NCBI GenBank assembly: GCA_911728455.2
Contig: OU452229.1
Location: 5,201,574-5,265,573 of the forward strand
Source of the DNA: Marthasterias glacialis
Lineage: Eukaryota > Echinodermata > Asteroidea > Forcipulatida > Asteriidae
Direction of reading: 5' to 3'
Length of the DNA: 64,000 bases
Position 1 is the stretch's first letter. Each line of letters opens with the position of its first letter. The position numbers and the translations under genes were made by a program. Shown here piece by piece: positions 38,201-45,374 of the stretch. Under the pieces are notes generated by a model. It did not search any database. It saw nothing but the letters and a program-made list of their open reading frames with translations, and was not told the DNA's origin.

Positions 38201-41200
38201 AAAACAATCTCATGATAACACTGCGCTTGAGTACAATGTCATGTAACTAGTAAACAGTGTCAAGATGTCAATGGCCATTTGAAAAGTACCTACAAGATTT
38301 TTTGTATTCAAATAAGAGATGATAACAGTTTGCCCTTCACTAATTTAGTCATAAAGCGACATATGGACCCAAATTTACCTTCACCCGACGTCATCATCCA
38401 CGATACGTCTTGGTTTGATATTTTAGGAGTATGATCCCCTGTGTGTTACTGTGCAGTGGTTTTTTTTAGGCTCGCAGTTAGACGTGCACCATATCTTGAC
38501 ATGCAATTTGATTCCCAAAATGGCAGACCCCAGAAGCTGCGTGTGACATCAGTGCATGGGGTCTATTGACCCCTTGCACGCACGTCACACGCGCCGACTG
38601 TGCCACGCTCACCATTTTGGTGGTCAGTAGGTTTACATGTAAACGCCGCATCTCCTAAAATACGCACTTCACTGAATAACTCAGTGACAATGACCACCAA
38701 AATGGCGCAACCAAGATTATTGTGATGATGACGTCAGGTGAATTGGGTCTATACTTTGTGCATTCTCAAAAGTCCACAACTTGGTCGTACCACAGACCAA
38801 TCAACTTGTACAATGACTATGAGACTACATGTATAGTTAATATTCATGCAATTCACATAAAACAATGTAAATGACAACTTTATGTTACAAGAGTGAAAGT
38901 ATGTAGGATTTATTAACTTCTGATTTTGTTATCTTTAGCTGTTTTTGCATACCTGGAAAGAAGCCCCCAGCCCTCAGACAACCAGAGTGCTGTAAGTTGA
39001 TACAAACACTTTATGTTCTTAACCTGTATAACCTTCTTTGAGATTGGATCTTGTTTTGTATCACACAATGTAAGTGATTTATAGGACAGCGGGCATCCAT
39101 ATGAAAAGGCTAAATTTCTTTTCATTGTGTGCTTTTGTTCCATAAACTTGTTCGATGAGTAAAACTTGTTTTTTATTTTTTGAGTACATAAGCAGTGTCG
39201 GGTAAAAAATGCCTGGTGGTCTTGATAACGTAAGGTCGGGATAAAAGAAGGCCCTTGTCTGGTCCTTTGATATTAGTATTATAAGTTAACATTGCTGCGT
39301 TAACAATATTCAATCGACTCAAAATACACACATGACGTCAGGGTGGAAGCGTGGTCAGGCTATGCACAGGCAACAGAAGCTCCCGACCTTACGTCACAAG
39401 TTTGATTGAGTATAGGCAAATTAATGCTCCCATTCGAGGGGCGGGGTCAGCACTTAAAAATCTTCAAAATAAATTTTAAAATGTTCACAAGAAACTTTTT
39501 TACGAAAAAGGTGCATTTGCACTCCAAAAATACATTTCTCTATTTGTAATACATAAAAGGTCCATTTCACATGCCCTTAATGACATTTGATGCACTCATA
39601 ACTAGTAAGAACTACCAAGGTGTCCTTAGTTTTATTCTTCTTTATTTCACCTATAGCTGCCAATGTACCACCATGTCGTCGTGAGTATACCATAGCAAGA
39701 CAAGCTCTAGATGAGGCTCGCCAGAAAGGCATACCAGCGATGAGTGCCATGTTACCACACTGCAGAGACGATGGTTACTATCATCCTAAACAGTGTTCAG
39801 GAACTATGTATGTATACATTTATATCCAAGTTTATAGAGCTGCTTAATCACAAAAAGTTGCTAAGCATGACAAAGTTAGCTTACCAATATAAGGTTACCA
39901 GCCAAAATAACTGTCAAAATGTACCATTTGTGACTGGTTTCCTGCTGATGTTTGCTTAACGGAACAATTTTAAGCACAATTTTCTGCTTAAGCAGCTCTT
40001 TGAAACTTGGCCCAGAAGATCAATTCAAATCAACCATGAATCAGATGTCAGTTTTTATATTTATAAAAAACTATAATCAGTATTATACATAATGAATTTT
40101 AATTTATTTCACTCTATGGCAATAATGTAAGATTAATTGCAAGCTTGAGTGGGCTTAAGATTAATTGCAAACTTGAAGGGTTTTAGATTACTTGAAGATA
40201 AGATTAATAACAAGGTTTTATGACATATCCCCCCCCCCCTGGGAGGGAGGGGGGGTCATAAAAGCAAATTCCACTCTTTAATCCTAAACTTTTCTTATTA
40301 GAACTGAAAAAGAAATTGTGTGTTAAAAATGGACACCAAAATCATCGGTCAGGTCAGTGGTGCAAGGAGATTTGTTTTTACACTTTTATTTTGCCTCAAT
40401 GTTGAGTTTAAGGAATGGCAAAGAGGTTATACCCAAGTAACCTTAACATTGCTGTGTATTTGTTTTTTCAGGTGTTACTGCGTGACTGAGAATGGTGCTC
40501 TTACTGGTCAAGAACGTCCAGTGTGGGAAGCAGGCAGGTTGCGATGTTGTAAGTCACTTTCTGCTCTAACTTTTGTTACAGTGTTTCTAACAAAAAGACA
40601 ACCTTCTGACTGGCACCCCTGAACTAAGATATTGACAAAATTGGGAGACTGCTGACGTAAAGGCTAGATAGCTCAGTTGGCAGAGCACTGGCACGTTAAT
40701 CCAGAGGTTACAGGTTCAAATCCCATTCTAGTCAATTTTAAAAATTTGTTCACCCCCAAATCGAATTAAAATTTACCCAGTATTAAGTTTCCCTTATGGT
40801 TTATTACTTGGAAGATAACCTATTGACCCATTTCAGGATGCGCTGTCCACTTATACGCGCCTATCCTGTCTGCAGTTTTTGGAGCCACAATGTAAACAAA
40901 GCAATCAACTCCCAAAATGGTGGAAATAATAGATGCTCATTGTTGGGAGTTACATTCTGCATCGTGCAAAGGGTCTTTTTTTCTTTTTTTTATGGAAGTC
41001 GCCAGACACACAAGACCAGTAAGCCACTCGAAGTGTGGGCTACAAATCAACTGTTTTTTCCAGGGGCCGTTGCCACCTACTCCATAAGGATGTAGGCTTA
41101 GGTATCATCTATCAGAAGCCTGGCTGGGAGAGCAGAAGGCTCTACCGCCCCAACTTTTTACGGAGCAATTGTGGTTAAGTGCCTTGCTCAAGGACACAAG

Positions 41201-42266
41201 TACAAGTGTCATGACCGGCACTCAAGCCCACACTCTTATGACTCCGCCACCAGAGCTTGAGTCCGACGCGCTAACCACTCGGACACGCCAGTCTATAAGG
41301 TCCTTCACTTATTTACTCCCAAGTTATTTGATTTGAAGTCAATACATCTTCTTTGATGTCAAATGGACCTTTATCATGGTGCGGCCATCTTGATTTTCTC
41401 CCATTCAAACTAATGTAACCAAACCGAGGCTGGAAGGGCAAATAGTCTGGTTCCTTTTTGTACAATGAATGTTAGCGTCTATGAATGTTATTGGATACAG
41501 GGAACATGACCAAGATAGTGGCAGCATGATAAAGGTCTATTGAAGCTTTGGAAGTTCCTCTATTCCAAAGTGAAATTACCAGTAGGATGACTTTTACAGA
41601 GACAATCATTATTAACTAGAAATGTCATATTGTATTCCTGTCCAAATGCATTACTTAAAATGTAGTTGTACAGACCGATTGCACTGACATCACATGTGGG
41701 CTCTTGTCTGCCCATATGGACTGCCATTTGGGGAGTCATTCACATGTAGAGATATGGTGTACGTTAAACCACGCACGTGTCCCCTAAAATGCACACTGCT
41801 CAGTAACACATGGGGGAACCAAGATTTCTTGTGGGTAATGACGTCAGGTAAATTGGTTCAATTGCCTCGTTTTAATGTGTTTGCTGCCTTTCATAAAATA
41901 ATCTGTAGTTAAAGTCAATCAATTGTCTAATAGACCGAGCCATTAAGCCTTGCCCCCTTACGTGTTGACCAATCACAGTCTTGGCTATGCTACTGAAAGT
42001 CCAACAGGGTAAGATCCTATTGGAAAATGTAAACATGCGTGCGCGTACTTATAGCGCGCATTCATGTTGTGCAGTGTGGCATCGGAGAGACGCACATTGT
42101 ACAGCCCATGTAGCCAATGATGTGTTGGTCAATATGTTTAGGGGGCGGGGCTTAATGAATCGGTCTATTACCAATTGATCCAATGCTGATTTACACTGCA
42201 CTAATATCCCATCACAATCATTACAGTCAAAAAACTATTTTGTGAATTTATTTTCCGTTTCCAGAA
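12606..42266 (+). CDS. Secreted neogenin-like protein: FN3 x9, N-RGM-like domain, thyroglobulin type-1 x2
   Basis: Twenty exons whose coding lengths sum to 3456 nt give 1151 residues and a stop. Order by residue: signal peptide 1-23; FN3 resembling DCC/neogenin FN3-3 at 25-116; six FN3 domains resembling FN3-4 at 117-699; DLPP microexon 700-703; N-RGM-like cysteine domain 704-792; FN3 resembling FN3-5 at 793-891 and FN3-6 at 892-1002; thyroglobulin type-1 domains at 1003-1075 and 1076-1151. There is no hydrophobic membrane segment, so the product should be secreted. In known receptors the FN3 4-6 region binds netrins and RGMs, N-RGM binds BMPs, and many Tg-1 domains inhibit cysteine proteases. 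A role as soluble modulator or decoy is inference. Nearly every junction is phase 1-1, which favours domain shuffling. It lies 7.6 kb downstream of a neogenin-type gene on the same strand. Confidence 0.85.
13228..13364. mobile_element. Palindromic inverted-repeat element in intron 1
   Basis: AATAGCCTTTTTGAGAT at the left and ATCTCAAAAAGGCTAAT at the right are inverted copies. The inner GTGCACTGTTT/AAACAGTGCAC arms continue the pairing. Confidence 0.6.
16190..17270 (+). mobile_element. tRNA-Leu-type SINE with nested insertion
   Basis: A tRNA-like head (ACTCAAGTTCTGGTG, GGGTTCAGGTCCC) is followed by the shared body (cttgtgtccttaagcaagacac, gagaaggggtttgcccyggtgtttct, aaggtgctacataagtgggtctcat) and an (ATT)n tail. 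A MITE (16317-16447) and about 350 bp with repeated GAATCAATCA-like words interrupt it. Confidence 0.7.
16317..16447. mobile_element. MITE (TTCATACTTCACGCG family), truncated
   Basis: AGCCCGGTTCATACTTCACG begins the left end. The right end breaks off after TTCGCGTAACTCC. It is related to 58059-58207. Confidence 0.6.
17322..17507 (+). CDS. Exon 2: first half of FN3 domain 1
   Basis: Acceptor TTGGACAG, donor GTAAAG, phase 1-1. It has the FN3 core (LRVEWSPG, then VNGYRLHYRLGSKGKM). The GYRLHYR strand and the following basic turn resemble the third FN3 domain of DCC/neogenin. The domain is completed by exon 3. Confidence 0.85.
18897..18986 (+). CDS. Exon 3: second half of FN3 domain 1
   Basis: Acceptor TTTTATAG, donor GTAAGT, phase 1-1, 90 nt. 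It reads LQACGNYFVRMGTSATTGLS and supplies the F and G strands that exon 2 lacks. Confidence 0.8.
19318..19590 (+). CDS. Exon 4: FN3 domain 2
   Basis: Acceptor ATAATCAAG, donor GTAAGA, phase 1-1. One complete FN3 fold: APNNLNVVAQSG, MVNWTPPTN, ISGYRLQYG, then the L-x-x-x-TSY motif (LQSGTSYLLTLAA). It resembles FN3-4 of DCC/neogenin. Confidence 0.88.
20151..20400 (+). mobile_element. tRNA-Leu-type SINE, partial
   Basis: Contains GAGTGTGGGTTCAGGTCCC and the shared cttaagcaagatgtttaccc, tcgtccttcggatggga and gagaaggagtttgcc blocks, just upstream of exon 5. Confidence 0.65.
20497..20787 (+). CDS. Exon 5: FN3 domain 3 (duplicate copy A)
   Basis: Acceptor TTCAATCAG, donor GTAAGT, phase 1-1, 291 nt. 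Complete FN3 with EIDVTWQAP, IQGYILEYGAGLPEY and AYVLKLRAFNAAGEG, close to the FN3-4 pattern of DCC/neogenin (GYI..YG.G.P and AFN.AGEG). It is nearly identical to the exon at 22083-22373. Confidence 0.9.
20880..23310. repeat. Minisatellite flanking the duplicated FN3 exons
   Basis: Dozens of variants of aagttagtaccatctttcatcgtc, ctccttcatcatcattttcatc and tgcttaatggtcaaaaa recur in a loose 100-150 bp higher-order unit on both sides of exon 6. Confidence 0.85.
22083..22373 (+). CDS. Exon 6: FN3 domain 4 (duplicate copy B)
   Basis: Same length, phase and splice sites as exon 5, displaced by 1586 bp. The two exons differ at 4 of 291 positions, each changing a residue (K to N, R to Q, V to L, V to M). 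Flanking intron sequence is also duplicated, so this is a recent tandem duplication. Confidence 0.9.
24514..24719. mobile_element. G-run inverted-repeat element, copy 3
   Basis: CAGCACAGCGGCGGC at the left and GTAGCGCCGACGCTG at the right. The flanks ctcttgag and cccttgag form an 8-bp duplication with one change. G and C runs lie inside. Confidence 0.55.
24881..25177 (+). CDS. Exon 7: FN3 domain 5
   Basis: Acceptor TCTAACCAG, donor GTAAGA, phase 1-1. FN3 core: SAIISWSPTSSG, YNYLYGPVGTP and LDPGIEYVIKVSSVNSVGES. Confidence 0.88.
25340..25657 (+). CDS. Exon 8: FN3 domain 6
   Basis: Acceptor AACATTCAG, donor GTATGA, phase 1-1. FN3 core: SAIVTWTRPEGN, IAGYIIGFGVSGAPQGDL and LKVGTKYKASVQAYNNDGDG. 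The GYIIGFGV.. run is typical of FN3-4 in DCC/neogenin. Confidence 0.9.
25853..25918. repeat. 66-bp near-perfect palindrome in intron 8
   Basis: Two 33-base arms meet at AGCATGCT with no spacer and only 2 mismatched positions. Purpose unknown; it could be a collapsed fold-back element. Confidence 0.8.
26222..26500 (+). CDS. Exon 9: FN3 domain 7
   Basis: Acceptor TTCCCCAAG, donor GTAAGT, phase 1-1. FN3 core: SSIDISWMLSE, ISGFQVSYGTSPTA and LKPDSLYYLKLSAFNEAGRS. It is the last of six FN3-4-like repeats. Confidence 0.88.
26740..26751 (+). CDS. Exon 10: 12-nt microexon (DLPP)
   Basis: A strong acceptor (TTTTTGTTTTTCAG) and donor (GTAAGT) enclose only ATTTGCCACCTG, phase 1-1, adding D-L-P-P. It sits in the linker between the FN3-4-like and FN3-5-like parts, which is alternatively spliced in DCC/neogenin. 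Skipping it would keep the frame. Confidence 0.6.
26805..27370 (+). mobile_element. tRNA-Leu-type SINE, near full length
   Basis: The head GTCGTGGCAGAGCGGTCTAG, anticodon-loop-like ACTCAAGCT (CAA) and B-box-like GGGTTCGAGTC indicate a tRNA-Leu origin. The body has the shared blocks and ends in (ATT)n. About 130 extra bases are inserted near 26921-27070. Confidence 0.75.
27371..28703. other. Intron 10, remaining part
   Basis: Nothing coding was recognised. A short direct repeat (atctacagaratctaaaagttta) occurs near 27520-27565. Confidence 0.5.
28704..28970 (+). CDS. Exon 11: N-RGM-like cysteine domain
   Basis: Acceptor AATATACAG, donor GTAGTC, phase 1-1, 267 nt. It has six cysteines. After the first pair (C-x6-C) comes LC-x8-C-x7-C-x21-C, identical to the FC-x8-C-x7-C-x21-C spacing of the N-terminal domain of RGMA/RGMB, with Y, V, V/I and D at matching positions before the last cysteine. 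The first pair is wider than the C-x3-C of vertebrate RGMs, and the RGD present there is absent. In the family this domain is a three-helix disulfide bundle that binds BMP ligands. A Pro-rich linker follows. A second in-phase donor (GTGAGG) lies at 28935. Confidence 0.75.
29534..30443. mobile_element. TTAA-flanked (piggyBac-like) non-autonomous element
   Basis: TTAA occurs at both outer ends (29530 and 30444). The ends CCAGTTAACGC and, reversed, CCACTTAGCGC match at 9 of 11 positions. Internal blocks near 29540-29720 recur near 29845-29940 and 30310-30400. The open frame 29707-30177 lies wholly inside and is not a recognised transposase. Confidence 0.55.
31278..31415. mobile_element. Inverted-repeat element (GGATATGGGATGCAG family), copy 1
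   Basis: About 65-base arms, with CTGCATCCCATATCC inverted against GGATATGGGATGCAG and outer ends TTATCGCACAAG / GTGTGTGATTA. The second copy is at 56178-56312. Confidence 0.65.
32609..33250. repeat. Tandem repeat (tactctatattctttg unit)
   Basis: About 25 variants of a 15-26 base unit such as TACTCTATATTCTTTGTACT in intron 11. The apparent open frames across it are repeat artefacts. Confidence 0.85.
33722..34020 (-). mobile_element. Repeat containing an internal tRNA-like segment, copy 1
   Basis: On the minus strand GGCTGGATAGCTCAGTTGGT gives an A box and GGTCCAAATCC a B box, followed by a conserved tail ending GGTTTATTGCTTGATAT. About 60 bases before the tRNA-like part are also shared with the 40.6 kb copy, so the tRNA segment is internal. 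Confidence 0.65.
34098..34248 (+). CDS. Exon 12: first half of FN3 domain 8 (FN3-5-like)
   Basis: Acceptor TTACACAG, donor GTAAGA, phase 1 in, phase 2 out. It reads ILISWTDESLGESQ then RFYNVRYHM. The SWTD/N-S motif and the long insert before FYNVRY match the fifth FN3 domain of DCC/neogenin, including its split over two exons. Confidence 0.85.
34648..34793 (+). CDS. Exon 13: second half of FN3 domain 8 (FN3-5-like)
   Basis: Acceptor CGAATTAAG, donor GTACAG, phase 2 in, phase 1 out. It reads VIDNLQPGVPYEFTVQLIKD, matching the L.P.T.YEF.V...K pattern of FN3-5 in DCC/neogenin, then RQRSPVSKPIIATS. Confidence 0.85.
34881..35524. mobile_element. AAGTGTTAAA inverted-repeat element with nested element
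   Basis: CACTCTAAAAACCAAAGTGT at the left and the inverted ttggtttaacactctctttttgagtg at the right. A second element with ends AAAGGGCCCATGAA / TTCATGGGACCTTT sits inside at 34993-35434. Confidence 0.6.
35713..35826 (+). CDS. Exon 14: first half of FN3 domain 9 (FN3-6-like)
   Basis: Acceptor TTTTTTCAG, donor GTAAGT, phase 1-1. It contains VLQVTVSSPTTAKAVVNWLP followed by PPERGAPK, the A-C strands of an FN3 domain comparable to FN3-6. Confidence 0.83.
35858..36215. repeat. Tandem repeat (ttggcttgtgttttatccagttttc unit)
   Basis: About 13 variants of a 26-base unit follow exon 14. The overlapping open frames in all phases come from the repeat. Confidence 0.85.
36219..36485. mobile_element. Long palindromic AAGTGTTAAA element
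   Basis: Arms of about 85 bases (36220-36308 and 36397-36485) are nearly perfect inverted copies around a spacer that carries further AAGTGTTAAA words. Confidence 0.75.
36645..36863 (+). CDS. Exon 15: second half of FN3 domain 9 (FN3-6-like)
   Basis: The acceptor was chosen as CCTACATAG at 36644 because only it keeps phase 1 and it follows a long pyrimidine tract. It reads NYIIEYTDAENFRE, TVWERMTVPG and LSSDQEYHARIRAQFSSSD. The donor is GTAGGT. Confidence 0.8.
37100..37400. repeat. Dispersed repeat related to 43740-44110
   Basis: Shares words such as gcttcgcctcgcgaaatggagcagtc / gcttcacctcgtgaaatggaatagtc and the following ttatattcc..cactgcactc with the 44 kb copy. Confidence 0.45.
37731..37896 (+). 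CDS. Exon 16: first part of thyroglobulin type-1 domain 1
   Basis: Acceptor TCTTTGCAG, donor GTGAGT, phase 1 in, phase 2 out. It holds cysteines 1-3 of a Tg-1 domain (KQCDETEEQ, IPIPYCDDEYS, EECHGI). EEC replaces the usual QC. Confidence 0.78.
37917..38188 (+). mobile_element. SINE of a second tRNA-like family
   Basis: AGGTTGGCCCATCCAGTGGT, CCCGGTTCCAATCCCG and the body ttgggttttcagtcccta..gattgcatgggttt are shared with 55316-55565. Confidence 0.6.
38362..38753. mobile_element. Inverted-repeat element (ACGTCATCATC family)
   Basis: The left end TATGGACCCAAATTTACC is inverted against GGTGAATTGGGTCTATA at the right, and CGACGTCATCATCC against GATGATGACGTC. Related fragments lie at 41670-41866, 54190-54225 and 54690-54850. 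Confidence 0.6.
38939..38991 (+). CDS. Exon 17: end of thyroglobulin type-1 domain 1
   Basis: Acceptor TATCTTTAG, donor GTAAGT, 53 nt. It reads FCFCIPGKKPPALRQPEC and supplies Tg-1 cysteines 4-6. The CWCV signature is CFCI here, a conservative aromatic change. Confidence 0.8.
39200..39470. repeat. Dispersed repeat, copy 1 (second copy 53620-53790)
   Basis: Both copies share gactcaaaatacacac, gacgtcaggg, gtggtcargctatgcacagg, caacagaag and cccgaccttacgtcac in the same order. Confidence 0.65.
39657..39807 (+). CDS. Exon 18: first part of thyroglobulin type-1 domain 2
   Basis: Acceptor CACCTATAG, donor GTATGT. It reads PPCRREYTIARQALDEARQ, then LPHCRDDGYYHPKQCSG, the canonical C..DG.Y...QC..G core of Tg-1 domains. 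Confidence 0.9.
39830..40015. mobile_element. Inverted-repeat element (GCTGCTTAA family)
   Basis: AGAGCTGCTTAATCAC at the left is inverted against GCTTAAGCAGCTCT at the right. A related copy lies at 44550-44710. Confidence 0.5.
40472..40548 (+). CDS. Exon 19: end of thyroglobulin type-1 domain 2
   Basis: Acceptor TTTTTTCAG, donor GTAAGT. It reads MCYCVTENGALTGQERPVWE then AGRLRC. CYCV stands for CWCV. The last base is the T of a stop codon completed by exon 20. Confidence 0.88.
40585..40815 (+). mobile_element. Repeat containing an internal tRNA-like segment, copy 2
   Basis: GGCTAGATAGCTCAGTTGGC, a CGTTAAT anticodon-loop-like stretch and GGTTCAAATCCC fold like a tRNA. Tail TTTCCCTTATGGTTTATTACTT. 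The 77 bases before the tRNA-like part match those at 33.9 kb. Confidence 0.65.
40985..41300 (-). mobile_element. Composite SINE (tRNA-Leu-type head, minus strand)
   Basis: On the minus strand GTGTCCGAGTGGTTAGCGC, CGGACTCAAGCTCTGGTGG and GTGTGGGCTTGAGTGCC form the head. The tail matches the 46.7, 48.4 and 52.8 kb repeats. Confidence 0.6.
41362..41541. mobile_element. Inverted-repeat element (GGACCTTTATCATG family)
   Basis: ATGGACCTTTATCATGGTGC at the left is inverted against GCAGCATGATAAAGGTCTAT at the right. Confidence 0.6.
41928..42170. mobile_element. Inverted-repeat element (TAATAGACCGAG family)
   Basis: TAATAGACCGAGCCATTAAG at the left is inverted against CTTAATGAATCGGTCTATTA at the right. 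It lies in the last intron of the FN3/Tg-1 gene. Confidence 0.65.
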
Positions 42267-42985
42267 TAACGCCATGAGAGAATTTTGCGGATTGAATGAA
42301 GCTAGCCGCCAGAGCCAAGAAGATTGATTGGGCATTCGCTTACAGCCAAGTATACCAGAAGTATATCATGTAGATATTAAGAAGCGTAGATCGTCTGTAG
42401 ATTCTTCAGTCCTATTATTTGCTTTTTGTGGTTTGTTTTGTTTTCCAGCAGAAAAGTTGACAATAGTTTCAGTTCCATCGAATAGACTTTGCATAATTTC
42501 ACCTGAATACCTTTCCTGAGGAAAGAATCCTAGAATAGCCAAGTGTATTACCTTTTTTAGTATTGGTTTTCCCCGGTCATTTGTTGCCCAAAAAGCAGCC
42601 TATTTCACTTCAATGCATTCGTTTTAAAGCGATTTGCCTCTTCAGGTGAAACCGTTATTCATTTTCACTTTGTGGCATGGGGCATGCAAATTTATAAAGC
42701 ATTATATATTCACTTAAACTTAAAAGGTGTTCTTTTTAGCCATGCAAAATCGGCAATCAATTTAGCAACTAGAGATTTCTCCAAAAAAGCTGCTGCAAAT
42801 TTGATTGTTGTTCGAGTGGATGGTTAAATTGAATGGGTATCCTTTTTTAATAGCACAGCACAAAAGAACTGCTGACACATTAAGTGAAACTGAATGATGG
42901 TTGAGGAGCTTTCAATTTCACACAAAATAGTATAAAGTAACGTTTAATGTTTAACATTGAAAATAAATATTTGCCGAAAATGACC
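42265..42985 (+). other. Exon 20: stop codon completion and 3' UTR
   Basis: After the acceptor CGTTTCCAG the exon begins AATAAC, so the split codon reads T|AA and translation ends right after the last Tg-1 cysteine. Only 42265-42266 are coding. An AATAAA at 42962-42967 is a candidate polyadenylation signal; the exact 3' end is not visible. Confidence 0.6.
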
Positions 42986-45232
42986 GGGAAAACCTGTATT
43001 TACTTTTTTAACAAACATTTCATGTAGGGTTAGGAGCAAATGCAAATCTGGCCTGCATTCGACTTCTGACTTTTGACAAATGGAGCAAATTTGTTATGTT
43101 CATGTCATTAATTTGATATTGCGAGGTAATATTTGTTGATCATATACTGCTTCATTCTCATTTTAAGAAATTTATTCATGTTTATTGTAACTTGAACTCA
43201 TCCTAATTCATGTACTGAAAGCTCCTGGAACTGACGGAGTGAACTCAACAAAAAATTACTGTCGGCATATGTTTTTAAGTAGATTTTTTACACACAAACA
43301 TTTATTCCATATTTTTTGTAATAGAAATCTAACTATATATGTTTGTTTTGCATTTAATTATTGTAGAGATGCAGTAAGTATTACAGAGTATTTTAAGTGT
43401 TGCGAAGTGCTTGGTTTTTTAATCTTTGATATTTTATTGGTACTACGCTACTAAGAATGTTGTTTTTTTCTAAATTCCAGATATTTTAATATTTTGTTGG
43501 TAAAAGGAACGATGTAGTTTACCAATATAGTTGGCTATTACTGGTGAGACGATGTTACAACATTGGTCAAACTGACATTGTAGGGTTACAGCTTTCTCTG
43601 TTGAATCCAACTAGATATGAATGTTTTGGGGTTGTTCAATTGTTACTAATTTTATGAAAGTAACTGCGTCAGTGAATTCAGGGTTTTCTCATAATCCAAT
43701 ATTCCAGTGTGACTAATTCCATCCAGTCAATTATTATTTTATATACCACTCACACAGATCCTTGTAATTTTGATTAGTTGAACACACATCGTCATCCTTT
43801 ATTTTGCCATGTATTCTGACGCCACGCTCCCAAATTTAACACTGGAGTCCAATATGAACAATTATTGACACTGCGTGCATCGTTTTAAAAATAATCATTC
43901 CCTGCCATTGTCCAATGAGGCAAGGTCGTGTCACGGTAGACAAGGTTGGTGTCTACATGCATTTCGTTCGTACATTGTCACAGAATACAATCACTTGGTG
44001 AAACCTGGCTCTTCCGTTTTACTTGGCTTCACCTCGTGAAATGGAATAGTCCAGATTTCACCTCGTGATTATATTCCCCGACACTGCACTCACATGCACT
44101 CAATATTTGGATATGATTCTGAGGAAGAAAAGAAAATAATTACCAACATAACCAATGTTGTACCATCTCACACTGAGCATACTAGATGATTTATTTTAAG
44201 TATGTAATCGAGTGTATCAATGTATTAGAAATTCTAAATCCCTTTATACAAAAATCCTTCTGCATCTGAACAATGTAGCATCAAAACTCTTTTTTTTTAT
44301 ACAAATGTAATAAATGGCGCATAATAGCATTATGCCAGCGATGTCAATAAAACAAAATGGCGCTTGAAATGACAAATTTTAGTTTCTTCTGTAATTTTTT
44401 TTACTAATAAAACCCTTGCAAATGACACCAACACCAATAACCCTTCCAAATAATATCGCCACACCAAATCAATTTTATTTTTGGTGTCATAACTGCTAAA
44501 TGGTGGACAAGGCGACCTATGTGACCTTTCTCTTAACTGACTGGTCAAGAGTCAGGGTCCAATTTCATAGAGTCGCTAAGCACAAACAAAATTACGCTTA
44601 TCAGAATAATAAGGTAACCTGCCAAAACATCATGTCACATTTACCACAGAAGCAGAAAAATGTTAAGCAATATTTGCTGTTTTAAACGGCTCTATGTAAG
44701 TGGGCCAAGGGGTATGCAAAGTGAATCCTCAACGTTTCTCTGCTTGAGCAAAACCATTTGTGCCATGGTTAACTTAGGGATTTGCTTTCAGCTAAAGTAA
44801 AAACCTCTTCTTTTTGAAAAGGCAGACTCTATGTACATTACGTCAAATCGTGTCTGTGTGTTCTAACTGGTGTATAGGGTGACTATTGACCCAATCCACC
44901 AAATGTCATCACAACAATCTCAGGTGTGCCATTTTGGAAGTCAATGTCTTTGTGTGTTATACCGAGTGTACCATTTTGGAAGTCAATGTCTCTGTGTTAT
45001 ACCGAGTAGATCACATTTTAGGCTACGCAGCGTTTACCTGTTCATGAGTTGACTCCCATAATGCAGCAGTACCCGCCTGTGACTGGTGCAAGTGGTCAAT
45101 ATGTAACCTTACTACCAGCAGACTTCAATGTTTTTCAAGACACAACATTTCTCAGTTTGAGCAAAATCATTTACAAGGTTGGTCATCGTTAACTGGGCAT
45201 TTGCTTACAGCTGAGGTAAAAATCTTCTCTTC
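42986..45232. other. Convergent intergenic stretch
   Basis: No coding exon was recognised. It holds dispersed repeats near 43740-44110 and 44550-44710 and a two-unit repeat near 44930-45005 (taccattttggaagtcaatg). Confidence 0.5.
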
Positions 45233-45238
45233 TTTATT
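45233..45238 (-). terminator. TTC21B: Candidate TTC21B polyadenylation signal
   Basis: TTTATT on the plus strand is AATAAA on the minus strand, about 1.05 kb beyond the stop codon. If used, the minisatellite at 45375-46262 lies inside the 3' UTR. Confidence 0.35.
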
Positions 45239-45374
45239 GGTCGGACTTCATGTAAGTACTAGGCACTGGCTTCACTGATTGCCATTGTTACATATCTGCA
45301 AAATATACACACATTAGAATTACTTTATGATCCCCTCCAAATACCAATATTTACACTCCTATGAACTATAAAGT

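Noticed and set aside
40662..40733. Possible functional tRNA-Asn (GTT) gene
   Set aside because: It folds like a tRNA, but the base before the anticodon is C instead of the universal T, the stem has mismatches and the sequence sits inside a dispersed repeat.
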